Below are positions 9,357 to 17,875 of a stretch of 35,857 nucleotides of DNA, in pieces. This stretch comes from Planctomycetota bacterium. GTDB lineage: Bacteria; Planctomycetota; Phycisphaerae; Phycisphaerales; SM1A02. The notes below the pieces were generated by a model. It worked only from the letters and a program-made list of their open reading frames with translations. It had not been told where the DNA came from and did no database searches. The translations under genes and the position numbers were made by a program. Location of the stretch: contig VGYB01000020.1 of NCBI GenBank assembly GCA_016873115.1, positions 1-35,857 of the forward strand, given 5' to 3'. Each line of letters opens with the position of its first letter. The stretch's first letter is position 1.

Positions 9357-11504
9357 TCACGGCATGACGCGATCGTCGCCGCCGTGGCGACGCATGAACT
9401 CGGCACGGGCATCGTCCATGAGCCGCTGATGGAGCCCGAGCATCGATGGGTCGTCGGCGTCCACCCCATCCGCCGACACCGGATCGAAGATGCCATCAGG
9501 CCGCATGAGCCACGCTTGCCTGCGTTCCTCAAGGCAATACGACAGGATCTTCCAGAGATGGCGGCGATGTGCGGGGAGTTCGATCGGCGTGGCCGCCTCG
9601 ACGCGCGTATTGAGGTTGCGATACATCCAGTCCGCGCTGCCGATGAAGAAGTCGCCCTTGAGCGGATCCGCGTGTCCGCCACCGAAGAAGAAGATGCGGC
9701 TGTGCTCGAGGAAACGCCCGATGATCGAGCGCACGCGCATGTTGGGCGACAGGCCATCGACCCCCGGTCGCAGGCAGGAGAAGCCGCGCACGACGAGGTC
9801 GACCTGCACCCCGGCCCGACCTGCCGCATAGAGCGCATCCATGACGGCGCGGTCTTCAAGTTGGTTCATCTTCGCGATGATCCTGCCGGTGCCACCCTTG
9901 CCTTGGATCGCCACCTCGCGCTCGATCAGCTCAAGGAAGGATCGCTTCATGGTGGTGGGCGCGACAAGCAGCTTGTTGAACTGCGCCTGCAGCGAGCGGC
10001 CCGTCATGTAATTGAAGAGCCCGACCAGGTCCTCGGTGATCAATGGGTCGCAGGTCAGGATGCCAAGGTCCTCGTAGAGCCGCGCGGTCTTGCTGTTGTA
10101 GTTGCCGGTGCCGATGTGGCCGTAGCACCGGATCGACTGGCCTTCCTGGCGCACCACGAGGCTGGTCTTGGTGTGCGTCTTCAGACCGATCACGCCGTAT
10201 GCCACATGCACGCCCGCCTGCTCGAGCTTCTTCGCCCACTCGATGTTTCGGGCCTCGTCGAAGCGGGCTCGAACCTCGACGAGCACGGCGACCTGCTTGC
10301 CCGCCTCGGCAGCACGGATCAAGCTGGCGATGAACGGACTGTCACCACTCGTCCGGTACAGGCTTTGCTTGATGCACAGGACCTTCGGATCGCACGAGGC
10401 CTGCTCGATGAATCGCTCGACGCTGTCGTTGAAGCTCACGTACGGATGGTGCAGCAGCAGGTCGCCCTGACGGATGCGGGCGAAGATGTCGGCTTCGTCA
10501 TCCTCCAGTCCTGCCGGGGGCAGCGGTGACCACTTGCTGAACTTGTGCTGCGGAAGGTCAAGATCCGCCAAGGTGTTGAGCATGCCATAGTCGATCAGGC
10601 CATCGACCTCGTAGATGTCCTCTGGCCCGAGCTGCAGTTCTTCCATGAGGAAGCGCAGGATGCGTGGGCTGGCACCGGGCATGACTTCGAGCCGCACCAC
10701 TTCCGCGAAGCGTCGCTTCTTGAGCTTCTGCTCCAACGCCTGGAGCAGGTCATCGGGGTCGGTCTGGTCAGTCTCGAGCTCGGCATCGCGCGTGACGCGG
10801 AAGGGCATGACCTGCAGGATCTCCATGCCCGGGAAGAGGTCATCGAGATTGTTCCGGATGATGTCGAGCACCGGCACATAGCGGCGGCCGGGCTCGAGCT
10901 CGTACAGGCGCGTCGGCACATCGGGCACCTTCACGCGTGCAAAGAGCGCTTCGTTCTCGCCTGGGCGGCGCAACACCAGGCCCATGGACACGCTCATGTT
11001 CGAGATGAACGGGAAGCGGTGGCCGGAATCGATCGCCAGCGGCGTCAGGATCGGGAAGACCGTGCGCCGAAACCATGCCTCGGCCTGGGCCCGCTCCCCG
11101 GCATCGAGCTCCTCCCACGACATCACGCGGATGCCCGATCCACGCAGTGCCGGCCGCACCATGTCCTGCCAGCACGCGCTCTGCTGGCGCGCCAGATCGT
11201 GCACCTTCTCGCGCACTTCATGGAGCAGGATCGCGGGCGTCAACGGTTCGTAGGCGGTCTGTGTCTGGCCGCTCTCGACTGCATGCCGGATCCCGCCCAC
11301 GCGCTTCATGAAGAACTCATCGAGGTTGCTTGAGTAGATCGTCATGAATCGCACGCGCTCGAGCAGCGGCGTGCGGGCATCGAGCGCCATGTGCAGGACG
11401 CGGCGGTTGAACTCGAGCCACGCGAGGTCGCGGCAGAGGAATCGCTCGGGGCTCGTCAGGATCGGCGGGCCGGAGGGGAGTGGCTTCTTGCGGGTGGTGG
11501 GCAT
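9357..11504 (-). CDS. ppk1: Polyphosphate kinase 1
   Basis: PPK1 reversibly transfers the terminal phosphate of ATP to polyphosphate. The 715-residue length fits the family (about 690-720). The N-terminal domain begins FLCRDLAWLEFNRRVL and contains SSNLDEFFMKRVGG, a hallmark of the family. The autophosphorylated catalytic His is His444 in GLKTHTK, and YGHIGTGNYN (461-470) and GRFLEHSR further on complete the PLD-like active site. The start at 11504 lies 1 nt after the stop codon of the queD-like gene, so the two form an operon. This operon pairing with a pterin-synthase homologue is not one I know to be functionally meaningful. Confidence 0.97.
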   Translation of the reverse strand: MPTTRKKPLPSGPPILTSPERFLCRDLAWLEFNRRVLHMALDARTPLLERVRFMTIYSSNLDEFFMKRVGGIRHAVESGQTQTAYEPLTPAILLHEVREKVHDLARQQSACWQDMVRPALRGSGIRVMSWEELDAGERAQAEAWFRRTVFPILTPLAIDSGHRFPFISNMSVSMGLVLRRPGENEALFARVKVPDVPTRLYELEPGRRYVPVLDIIRNNLDDLFPGMEILQVMPFRVTRDAELETDQTDPDDLLQALEQKLKKRRFAEVVRLEVMPGASPRILRFLMEELQLGPEDIYEVDGLIDYGMLNTLADLDLPQHKFSKWSPLPPAGLEDDEADIFARIRQGDLLLHHPYVSFNDSVERFIEQASCDPKVLCIKQSLYRTSGDSPFIASLIRAAEAGKQVAVLVEVRARFDEARNIEWAKKLEQAGVHVAYGVIGLKTHTKTSLVVRQEGQSIRCYGHIGTGNYNSKTARLYEDLGILTCDPLITEDLVGLFNYMTGRSLQAQFNKLLVAPTTMKRSFLELIEREVAIQGKGGTGRIIAKMNQLEDRAVMDALYAAGRAGVQVDLVVRGFSCLRPGVDGLSPNMRVRSIIGRFLEHSRIFFFGGGHADPLKGDFFIGSADWMYRNLNTRVEAATPIELPAHRRHLWKILSYCLEERRQAWLMRPDGIFDPVSADGVDADDPSMLGLHQRLMDDARAEFMRRHGGDDRVMP

Positions 11505-11505
11505 G

Positions 11506-11877
11506 TCAATCGTGCCTTGGGTGGTAGTGGGCGGCGCAGCCGGGCGCTTCGGTCAGGCGCACGCAGACGACGCGAACGCCGGTGGGAAGCCGTGCCGCGG
11601 TGGAGTCGGCGATGTGCCTGGCCACGAGCTCGGCCGTCGGGTTCACCCGATCGAAGGGCGGGGTCTGATTCAGGTTGCCGCTCTGGAAGGGCCGGATCAC
11701 CTCGTCGACGGCCGCCTGCACCGCGTGGAAGTCGCAAAGCAGGCCGTCGTCGTCGAGTCGATCGGCCGTGACGACCAGTTCTAGGTTCCAGTCGTGGCCG
11801 TGGAGCGGTTCACGCTCGCCGCGCATCACGATCGCATGCGCTGCCGAGAACACCCGCTGGACGCTCAGTTCGAACAT
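11506..11877 (-). CDS. QueD/6-pyruvoyltetrahydropterin synthase-like protein lacking catalytic residues
   Basis: The protein has 123 residues, the size of QueD (6-carboxy-tetrahydropterin synthase of queuosine synthesis). Zn-binding His14 (FSAAHA) and His26/His28 (LHGHDW) are present, as is the substrate-binding Glu110 (RLTEAPGC). However, the catalytic Cys that precedes the HGH motif in E. coli QueD (KCGRLHGH) is replaced here by EREPLHGH. The Asp-His of the LDHxxLN motif is replaced by FQSGNLN. The fold is therefore QueD-like but classical catalysis looks unlikely, so the true reaction is open. The start at 11877 is supported by a TATACT box upstream. It is the first gene of an operon with ppk1. 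Confidence 0.85.
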   Translation of the reverse strand: MFELSVQRVFSAAHAIVMRGEREPLHGHDWNLELVVTADRLDDDGLLCDFHAVQAAVDEVIRPFQSGNLNQTPPFDRVNPTAELVARHIADSTAARLPTGVRVVCVRLTEAPGCAAHYHPRHD

Positions 11878-11888
11878 GGAAGCGTGCG

Positions 11889-11894
11889 AGTATA
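11889..11894 (-). promoter_or_regulatory. TATACT -10 box before the queD-like gene
   Basis: TATACT on the minus strand lies 11 nt before the ATG at 11877. It is the closest match to the TATAAT consensus in the set. The expected leader is only about 4-5 nt. Confidence 0.6.
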
Positions 11895-11962
11895 GCGATG
11901 GCTTGCTTGCTTTCCGTGTGGTTTCTGGAGTGCGCACCACACCGTCGTCGTGCCGCGTTCGC

Positions 11963-11968
11963 TAGAGT
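11963..11968 (+). promoter_or_regulatory. TANNNT box before the phosphohexomutase gene
   Basis: TAGAGT is followed by 8 nt and the ATG at 11977. It matches the box before the lipoprotein gene at 8834 and helps choose this start over the ATG at 11950. Confidence 0.6.
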
Positions 11969-11976
11969 CCGTGGTC

Positions 11977-13368
11977 ATGACAGCGCACGAAGCCCCCCTG
12001 ATGCTCAGCGTGAGCGGTGTACGAGGCATCGTCGGCACGACCATGACACCCGAGGTCGCCGCTGACTACGCGGGGGCGTTCGGATCATTCCTCAAGGCCA
12101 CCACCGGCAAGGCGCGACCTCGCGTGGCCGTGGGGCTCGATGGCCGCATCAGCGGGCCGCCGCTCGCGTCCGCCGCGATCGGCGGTCTGTTGGCGACGGG
12201 CTGCGATGTGATCGAGCTCGGCGTGGCCATGACACCGTCGGTCGGCGTGATGATCAGCCACCACCGCGCCGATGGCGGGCTCGCCATCACCGCGAGCCAC
12301 AATCCCATCGAGTGGAACGGCATCAAGTGCCTCGATGGTGACGGTCTCGCGCCGCCGCCGGCGGTCGCAAAGGAAATCGTTGCTCGCTTCAAGGAACGGC
12401 GCATCGACTGGTGCGGGCCGCTCGAGATCGGCCGCGTGACGCACGATCACACATCGGCGCGGGTGCACTGCGACCGCGTGCTGGCGCAGGTCGACGCCGA
12501 CGCGATCCGATCGCGGCAGTTCGTCGTCGTCCTCGACAGCGTGAATGGCAGCGGCTGCGAGGGCGGGCGCATGCTGCTCGAGGCGCTCGGCTGCCGCGTG
12601 ACCCACCTCTTCGGTGAGCCGACCGGGGTCTTCGGGCATACGCCGGAACCGCTCGTGCAGAACTTGGTCGAGCTGGCGCGGGCCACGGGCAGCACCCCCG
12701 GTGCGGCGTGCGGATTTGCGCAGGACCCCGATGCGGATCGCCTGGCGATCGTGGATGAGACTGGCCGCTTCATCGGCGAGGAGTGCACGCTGGTGCTGGC
12801 CGCGCTGCGCATCCTGCAGCGCACGGGCGGCGGCGCGCTCGCCGCGAACCTCTCGACGAGCCGCATGATCGATGACATCGCGGCGCGGTTCCCCGGATCG
12901 CGTGTGGTGCGCACGGCCGTGGGCGAGGCGAATGTCGTGGCGGGCCTGCGATCCAACGGCGGCATCTTCGGCGGCGAGGGCAACGGCGGCGTCATCCTGC
13001 CGGGCGTGTGCTGGGTGCGCGACTCGCTCAGCGCCATGGCGCTCGTGCTCGAACTGCTGGCGCACGAGGGCAAGCCGCTCTCGGCGATCGTCGCGTCGCT
13101 CCCCCGCTACGCGATGATCAAGCGCAAGATGGAGCTGGCCTCGGTTGGCGGCATGGCCGCGGTGGCCCCTGCGCTCGCCAAGGTCAAGGCAGCGTTCAGG
13201 AAGGAGCGCCTCAGCGATGTCGACGGTGTGCGCGTGGACTTCGCCGATGGGTGGGTCCACCTGCGCGCGAGCAACACCGAGCCCATCGTGCGCGTGATCG
13301 CCGAGGCCGCGACCGAGGCCCGCGCAAACGAGCTCTGCGACCTGTGTGAGCGCGCTGCGGGGGTGTGA
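11977..13368 (+). CDS. glmM: Alpha-D-phosphohexomutase, probably phosphoglucosamine mutase
   Basis: The protein has 463 residues. Family members interconvert sugar 6- and 1-phosphates through a phosphoserine. All four active-site loops are visible: TASHNPIEWNG with phosphoserine Ser107, the metal loop DPDADR (250-255), the sugar-specificity loop GGEGNGG (about 332-338), and the phosphate-binding RASNTEPIVRV (430-440). The N-terminal SVSGVRGIVG corresponds to the usual FGTSGIRG. GEGNGG rather than GEQSGH fits archaeal-type GlmM or ManB-like enzymes, so GlcN-6-P to GlcN-1-P is likely but mannose or glucose phosphates are possible. Its stop codon directly abuts that of the convergent kinase gene (TGATCA at 13366-13371). 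Confidence 0.87.
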   Translation: MTAHEAPLMLSVSGVRGIVGTTMTPEVAADYAGAFGSFLKATTGKARPRVAVGLDGRISGPPLASAAIGGLLATGCDVIELGVAMTPSVGVMISHHRADGGLAITASHNPIEWNGIKCLDGDGLAPPPAVAKEIVARFKERRIDWCGPLEIGRVTHDHTSARVHCDRVLAQVDADAIRSRQFVVVLDSVNGSGCEGGRMLLEALGCRVTHLFGEPTGVFGHTPEPLVQNLVELARATGSTPGAACGFAQDPDADRLAIVDETGRFIGEECTLVLAALRILQRTGGGALAANLSTSRMIDDIAARFPGSRVVRTAVGEANVVAGLRSNGGIFGGEGNGGVILPGVCWVRDSLSAMALVLELLAHEGKPLSAIVASLPRYAMIKRKMELASVGGMAAVAPALAKVKAAFRKERLSDVDGVRVDFADGWVHLRASNTEPIVRVIAEAATEARANELCDLCERAAGV

Positions 13369-15633
13369 TCAGGGAACTGAGCTGCGCGGCGCAACCATCC
13401 GCCGCTCAAAGGACTCTGCTGCCGCGGCGTGGCCTTTGCCGGGCTCTGCGGCTTCCCATTCGCGGTGCAGGTCGCGCAGCGACTCGAGCACCGTGAGCGT
13501 GTACGCGTGGGTTGGTCCGTACGAGCGCTCGTAGATCGCCAGCGCGCGGTTGAAGAGCCGATCGGCTTCGGCTCGATCGCCACGGTGCCAGCGCACGATG
13601 GCCAGGTTGTTCTGCGCCTCGGCGACCTCGGGGTGCGCATCGCCGAAGAGCAACTCCCGCATGGCGAGCGACCGCGCGAGCAGGTCCTCGGCCTCATCGA
13701 ACCGGTCCAGACTGGCGAGCAGGTCACCCAGGTTGCCCATGCATGCCGCCACATCCTCATGCGGGCCGGCATGCGCCGCGACGGCGATCGCCAGCGCACG
13801 CTGGTGCAGCCCGATGGCACGCTCGTGGTCCCCCAGGGCAGCCGCAGCGAGCGCCACATTGGTCACATTGCCGACCAGACCGGGAGCGTCGCTGCCGAGC
13901 GCCCGATCGTTGATCTCAAGAGCCGACTCCAGGACAGCCAGCGCAGCCTCGGCATCGTCACCGTCGAGCAGGGCCAGACCCTGCTCCGTGAGCGCTGCGG
14001 CCACGCTGGGCGAAGGCCCCTCCAAGGCCTCGAACATCGTCGCCGCCTGCCGGGCCAGCACACCGGCACGCGCGAGTTCTCCCTGTCCGCGCAGGACGCG
14101 GGCGACTTCGAGCCGCAGCGCCGCCTCGCTCTCGGCATGGTCCTCCAGCTCGCCTGCATCGAGCCTTCGGACCGCATCATCGAGCGCATCAGCGAGCGAG
14201 ACATCGGCGTTCCCGCCATCCATCGGATTCGCACCCGCGAGGGTCTCGGTCATGAACTCCATCACGCGCGTGGCGTCCCGTTCGCGACGCTCGGCCTGCG
14301 CCCGCTGCCTGGCGGCCTCGCCCCAACCGACGAGCGACACGACCAAACCCATCACGAGCGCGACGAGGACCGCGGACGCCGCGACGACGAAGCCACGATT
14401 GCGTCGTGCCCACTTGCGGGCTCGATACGCACGGCTCTCGGGGACAGCCAGGAGCGGCCGCCCACCGAGGTAGTTGCGTACATCCAGCGCCAGATCGCTG
14501 GCGCTTGCGTAACGCTCTTCGCGGTCCTTGCGCATCGCCTTGAGTGGAATGAGCTCGAGTTCAGAGCGCAGCTGCCGGACCAGCTCATCGATGCGACGGT
14601 GCATCGTGCGCTCCATGCGCTCGCACACCGCCGGGTCCTGCCGCGCCAGCGTGGTGAGTCGCGCACTCGGTGACGGCGGATCGACCTCGCGGATCGTGCG
14701 CTGGATGTGCTGGAAACCCTGTGCACGGAGCGCCTTCGGATCGAACGGCGTGGTCCCCGCGAGCAGCTCGTAGAGCACCACGCCGAGCGCGAAGACATCG
14801 GCACGCGTGTCGATGTCGGTGGCATCCGGCTCGGCCTGCTCAGGACTCATGTACTCGGGCGTCCCGATCATCTGCCCGAGGCCGGTGTGCGCACCGTGAT
14901 CCGAGAGCCGCACGGAGAGCGCCTTGGCGATGCCGAAGTCGATGACCTTGGCCACGGCCCCTGCACCGTCGACCCGGCACACGAGGATGTTGCCTGGCTT
15001 GAGATCGCGGTGGATGATCCCGCGCATGTGGGCGTGCTGCACGGCATCGCACACCTGCAGGAAGAGCTCCAGCCGTTCGTGCAGCCCAAGGTGGTGCTGG
15101 TCGCAGAACACCGTGATCGGCTCGCCCTTCACGAACTCCATCGCGAACCACGGCCGCCCTGCCGGCGTGACGCCCCCGTCGAGCACCTTGGCGATGTGCG
15201 GGTGATCCATGAGCGCAAGGGCCTGGCGCTCCTGCTCGAACCGCACGAGCACGCTCTCCGAATCCATGCCGGCACGGATCAGCTTGAGCGCCACCTGCTG
15301 CACATAGGGCTCGCGCCGCTCGGCATGCCACACCGCACCAAAGCCGCCCTCCCCCAGCAACTCGATCAGGGTGTACGGACCGATCACCTCGCCCGGCTTC
15401 TCGCGCGCGGCGCGGATCGCGTCCGCGACCGAGTCGCGCAGCGCACCGCCCTCACCCGCGTTCGTGGCCGACTGGGGAGCGGTCGTGACCGGCGTCGGCT
15501 GATCGATGCCACCGGGCGCGATGGTCTCGGCAGCATGGAGGGGCGGAGTGTGGTGCCCTTGAGCATCGATCGTCGCATCGCTCGGCAGCGGGTCGCGCGG
15601 CGGCTCCTGTGGCGATCCCGCTCCCGTGGTCAT
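13369..15633 (-). CDS. Membrane Ser/Thr protein kinase with C-terminal TPR repeats
   Basis: The protein has 754 residues. A low-complexity N-terminus (1-80) is followed by a Hanks-type kinase domain (about 84-390). This has the Gly-rich loop LGEGGFGAVW, Lys117 in VALK, the catalytic HRDLKPGN (Asp210), the metal-binding DFG (232-234) and GTPEYMSPEQ in the activation segment. A single membrane segment spans about 415-437 after a basic stretch (RARKWARRNR). The part beyond it carries tetratricopeptide-like repeats (about 500-740), predicted to be on the other side of the membrane and to act in protein binding or sensing. The ATG overlaps the stop codon of the nudix gene (ATGA), and GGAAGG lies 4 nt upstream, which fixes the start at 15633. 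Architecture is typical of planctomycete kinases; its target is unknown. Confidence 0.92.
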   Translation of the reverse strand: MTTGAGSPQEPPRDPLPSDATIDAQGHHTPPLHAAETIAPGGIDQPTPVTTAPQSATNAGEGGALRDSVADAIRAAREKPGEVIGPYTLIELLGEGGFGAVWHAERREPYVQQVALKLIRAGMDSESVLVRFEQERQALALMDHPHIAKVLDGGVTPAGRPWFAMEFVKGEPITVFCDQHHLGLHERLELFLQVCDAVQHAHMRGIIHRDLKPGNILVCRVDGAGAVAKVIDFGIAKALSVRLSDHGAHTGLGQMIGTPEYMSPEQAEPDATDIDTRADVFALGVVLYELLAGTTPFDPKALRAQGFQHIQRTIREVDPPSPSARLTTLARQDPAVCERMERTMHRRIDELVRQLRSELELIPLKAMRKDREERYASASDLALDVRNYLGGRPLLAVPESRAYRARKWARRNRGFVVAASAVLVALVMGLVVSLVGWGEAARQRAQAERRERDATRVMEFMTETLAGANPMDGGNADVSLADALDDAVRRLDAGELEDHAESEAALRLEVARVLRGQGELARAGVLARQAATMFEALEGPSPSVAAALTEQGLALLDGDDAEAALAVLESALEINDRALGSDAPGLVGNVTNVALAAAALGDHERAIGLHQRALAIAVAAHAGPHEDVAACMGNLGDLLASLDRFDEAEDLLARSLAMRELLFGDAHPEVAEAQNNLAIVRWHRGDRAEADRLFNRALAIYERSYGPTHAYTLTVLESLRDLHREWEAAEPGKGHAAAAESFERRMVAPRSSVP

Positions 15634-16169
15634 CGTGCCTTCCAACTCTCGACCAGGCGGTGCTCGATCGATCCAGCCGAGCAATCGATGTCGACCATGA
15701 AGAAGCCTCCGCGATGCGCCTGCACATTCGGCCACATGATGGTGCGATCGGTCTCGGGGATGCCCGTCGAAGCGACCTCGGCGATGGGCACCCACACGAG
15801 CGTGCCTTCGTCGAAGTCGTAGGTGGTCACCTCCTCGTGCCCGATCGGCCGCGTGGACTCGAAGAGGAAGATCAACCAGTGCTTCTCGTCCTGGTATGCA
15901 CGCTCGTTGACGATGCCGGTGAGCCGCAGGTCACGGTCGGCGAGCACCACCCCGCTCTCCTCGATCGCCTCGCGACGCGCGCACTCGTGTGGGCTCTCGC
16001 CAAGGCTGATCTCGACCTTGCCGCCGATCGGCGAATGCAGGCCCGCATTGGGCGCCTTGCGACGGTGCAGGAGCAGCAGCCGACCATCGTGGTCGTAGAG
16101 GTAGACGAGCACTGCCACGCGGTACGGCAGCGTGGTTGGCTCGTAGCGTGGGAGATCGATGTCGTTCAC
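15630..16169 (-). CDS. NUDIX hydrolase
   Basis: The protein has 179 residues. NUDIX enzymes hydrolyse nucleoside diphosphates linked to another group X. The box reads GGKVEISLGESPHECARREA then IEESGV: the REUxEExGU half is intact, but two extra residues lie between GG and the first Glu compared with the usual GGKxExGE. The beta-strand before it (YRVAVLVYLYDHDGRLLLLHRRK) is typical of MutT-like enzymes. The start is GTG at 16169, whose GTGA overlaps the dapA stop by 4 nt, with GGGG about 7 nt upstream. It sits between dapA and the kinase gene in a coupled operon. Substrate cannot be inferred. Confidence 0.9.
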   Translation of the reverse strand: MNDIDLPRYEPTTLPYRVAVLVYLYDHDGRLLLLHRRKAPNAGLHSPIGGKVEISLGESPHECARREAIEESGVVLADRDLRLTGIVNERAYQDEKHWLIFLFESTRPIGHEEVTTYDFDEGTLVWVPIAEVASTGIPETDRTIMWPNVQAHRGGFFMVDIDCSAGSIEHRLVESWKAR

Positions 16170-17080
16170 TGGATCGCCCCGGCGAATTCCGCCGCGGGCT
16201 CCAGGCCGATCGCCCGCAGGAGGTCGCGCACGCGAGCCAAGCCGGTGGCTGGCAACGCACACATCGGCAGACGCAGCACACCGCTGTCGCGGCCGAGCAC
16301 CTGCATGGCCGCCTTGATCGGAGCCGGATTGGTATCGATCGTGAGCAGACCGCGGGCGAGCGCGAAGAGCGAGGCATGCTCGGCACGCGCAGCCGCGAAG
16401 TCATTGGACTGCATGAGGGCGCACAGCCTGGCCACACGATCGGGCACGATGTTGCTGAGCACGCTGACCACGCCGACCGCACCCACCGCCGCGAAGGCGA
16501 TGGTGAGCGTGTCGTCGCCGGAGAGGATCGTGATCCCGCAGCGCTGACGGATCTCGCTGGCGCTGTCCATGCTGCCGGTCGCTTCCTTGATGGCCACGAT
16601 GTTGGGGTGGCGCGAGAGCCGTTCGACGGTCTCGGGCGCGATCGCCACGCCGCAGCGGCCGGGGATGCTGTAGAGCATGATCGGCAGGCTGCAGCTGTCG
16701 GCCACGGCCATGAAGTGCCGGTAGATCCCCTCCTGCGAGGGCTTGTTGTAGTAGGGCGCGACCTGCAGCGAGAGATCCGCACCAAGCGCATGCGCCGAGC
16801 GGTGCAGGTGGATCGCGTGCTCGGTCGAGTTGCTGCCGGTGCCGGCCACGACCTGCAGGCCGAGCGGCTTGCCGACACGCACGGCGGTCTCGATGACGGC
16901 CGCCTGTTCACGCTCGTGGAGCGTGGGCGCCTCGCCGGTCGTGCCGCAGGGCACGATGCCGGTGACGCCACCAGCGGCTTGGAAGCGGATGTGTTCCTCG
17001 AGCCGGGCGAGGTCGATCGAACCATCCGTGGAGGAGAACGGCGTGACGATGGCGGTGTAGGTGCCGAGGATCCGTGGCAT
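16166..17080 (-). CDS. dapA: 4-hydroxy-tetrahydrodipicolinate synthase
   Basis: DapA condenses pyruvate with aspartate semialdehyde in lysine and meso-diaminopimelate synthesis. The 304-residue protein has the Schiff-base Lys165 (VAIKEATGS), the proton-relay Tyr137 (MLYSIPGR), Thr47/Thr48 in the GTTGE motif and Arg142 as the carboxylate-binding residue. All are aligned with E. coli Lys161, Tyr133, Thr44 and Arg138. The start at 17080 has a TACACT box 6 nt upstream. It heads a coupled unit dapA-nudix-kinase and follows pdxJ by 39 nt on the same strand, so some read-through from the cys operon is possible. Confidence 0.95.
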   Translation of the reverse strand: MPRILGTYTAIVTPFSSTDGSIDLARLEEHIRFQAAGGVTGIVPCGTTGEAPTLHEREQAAVIETAVRVGKPLGLQVVAGTGSNSTEHAIHLHRSAHALGADLSLQVAPYYNKPSQEGIYRHFMAVADSCSLPIMLYSIPGRCGVAIAPETVERLSRHPNIVAIKEATGSMDSASEIRQRCGITILSGDDTLTIAFAAVGAVGVVSVLSNIVPDRVARLCALMQSNDFAAARAEHASLFALARGLLTIDTNPAPIKAAMQVLGRDSGVLRLPMCALPATGLARVRDLLRAIGLEPAAEFAGAIQ

Positions 17081-17086
17081 GGCGCC

Positions 17087-17092
17087 AGTGTA
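17087..17092 (-). promoter_or_regulatory. TANNNT box before dapA
   Basis: TACACT on the minus strand ends 6 nt before the dapA ATG. It lies inside the 39-nt gap after pdxJ, which suggests dapA has its own promoter in addition to any read-through. Confidence 0.55.
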
Positions 17093-17119
17093 CGAGCCGA
17101 CGGCGCTGCCGCCGAGCGA

Positions 17120-17866
17120 TCAGCGGCCCGCGGAACCCTCGATCATGAGCCGCTTCATCTCGCGCACCGCTTCGCGCAGGCCCGTGAAGACGGCCCGGCT
17201 CACGATCGCATGGCCGATGTGAAGCTCACGGATCCCGGTCAACCCAGCAATCGGCTTGACATTCTCGTAGTGGAGCGCATGCCCCGCGTTGAAGCAGAGC
17301 CCGGCATCGCAGGCGTGGCGCCCTGCCAGCGCGACCCGATCGAGTTCGGCGTTCGCGCGTGGGCCGAGCCCCCCCTCATCATGCCAGGCATGGGCGTACG
17401 GGCCGGTGTGGATTTCGCAGACCCCGGCGCCGATCCGCCGGGCGGCATCGATCTGGTGTGGGAGTGCATCGATGAAGACGCTCACGAGGATGCCCGCCTC
17501 GCGGAGCCGCGCCACCTGCACGGCCAGCGCGGCTTCCTGCCCCGCCACATCGAGCCCACCCTCGGTCGTGACCTCAAAGCGCCCCTCGGGCACGAGCATG
17601 CAAAGCTCTGGCTTGATCCGAAGGGCGATCGCAACCATCTCGTCGGTCGCCGCCATCTCGAAGTTCAGCCGAGCCGGCACCTCGGCGCGCAGCCGCTCGA
17701 CATCGCGGTCCTGGATGTGCCGACGGTCCTCACGAAGGTGGAAGGTGATGTGGTCGGCTCCGCCGGCGAGCGCCTCGTGCGCGGCCTGGACCGGGCATGG
17801 TTCCCAGGTACGACGCGCCTGGCGGACGGTGGCGACATGGTCGATGTTGCAGCCGAGCTCGATCAT
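17120..17866 (-). CDS. pdxJ: Pyridoxine 5'-phosphate synthase
   Basis: PdxJ closes the pyridoxine ring from 1-deoxy-xylulose 5-phosphate and 3-amino-2-oxopropyl phosphate, the last ring-forming step of DXP-dependent vitamin B6 synthesis. The 248-residue protein starts with the family signature LGCNIDHVATVRQAR. It also contains ADHITFHLREDRRHIQDRD, LNFEMA, LVPEGRFEVTTEGG and the C-terminal phosphate loop ELHIGHAIVSRA. The start lies 9 nt after the cysN stop, and GAGG overlapping that stop provides a ribosome site, so it belongs to the cysD-cysN transcript. Confidence 0.96.
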   Translation of the reverse strand: MIELGCNIDHVATVRQARRTWEPCPVQAAHEALAGGADHITFHLREDRRHIQDRDVERLRAEVPARLNFEMAATDEMVAIALRIKPELCMLVPEGRFEVTTEGGLDVAGQEAALAVQVARLREAGILVSVFIDALPHQIDAARRIGAGVCEIHTGPYAHAWHDEGGLGPRANAELDRVALAGRHACDAGLCFNAGHALHYENVKPIAGLTGIRELHIGHAIVSRAVFTGLREAVREMKRLMIEGSAGR

Positions 17867-17875
17867 GCGTGGACC

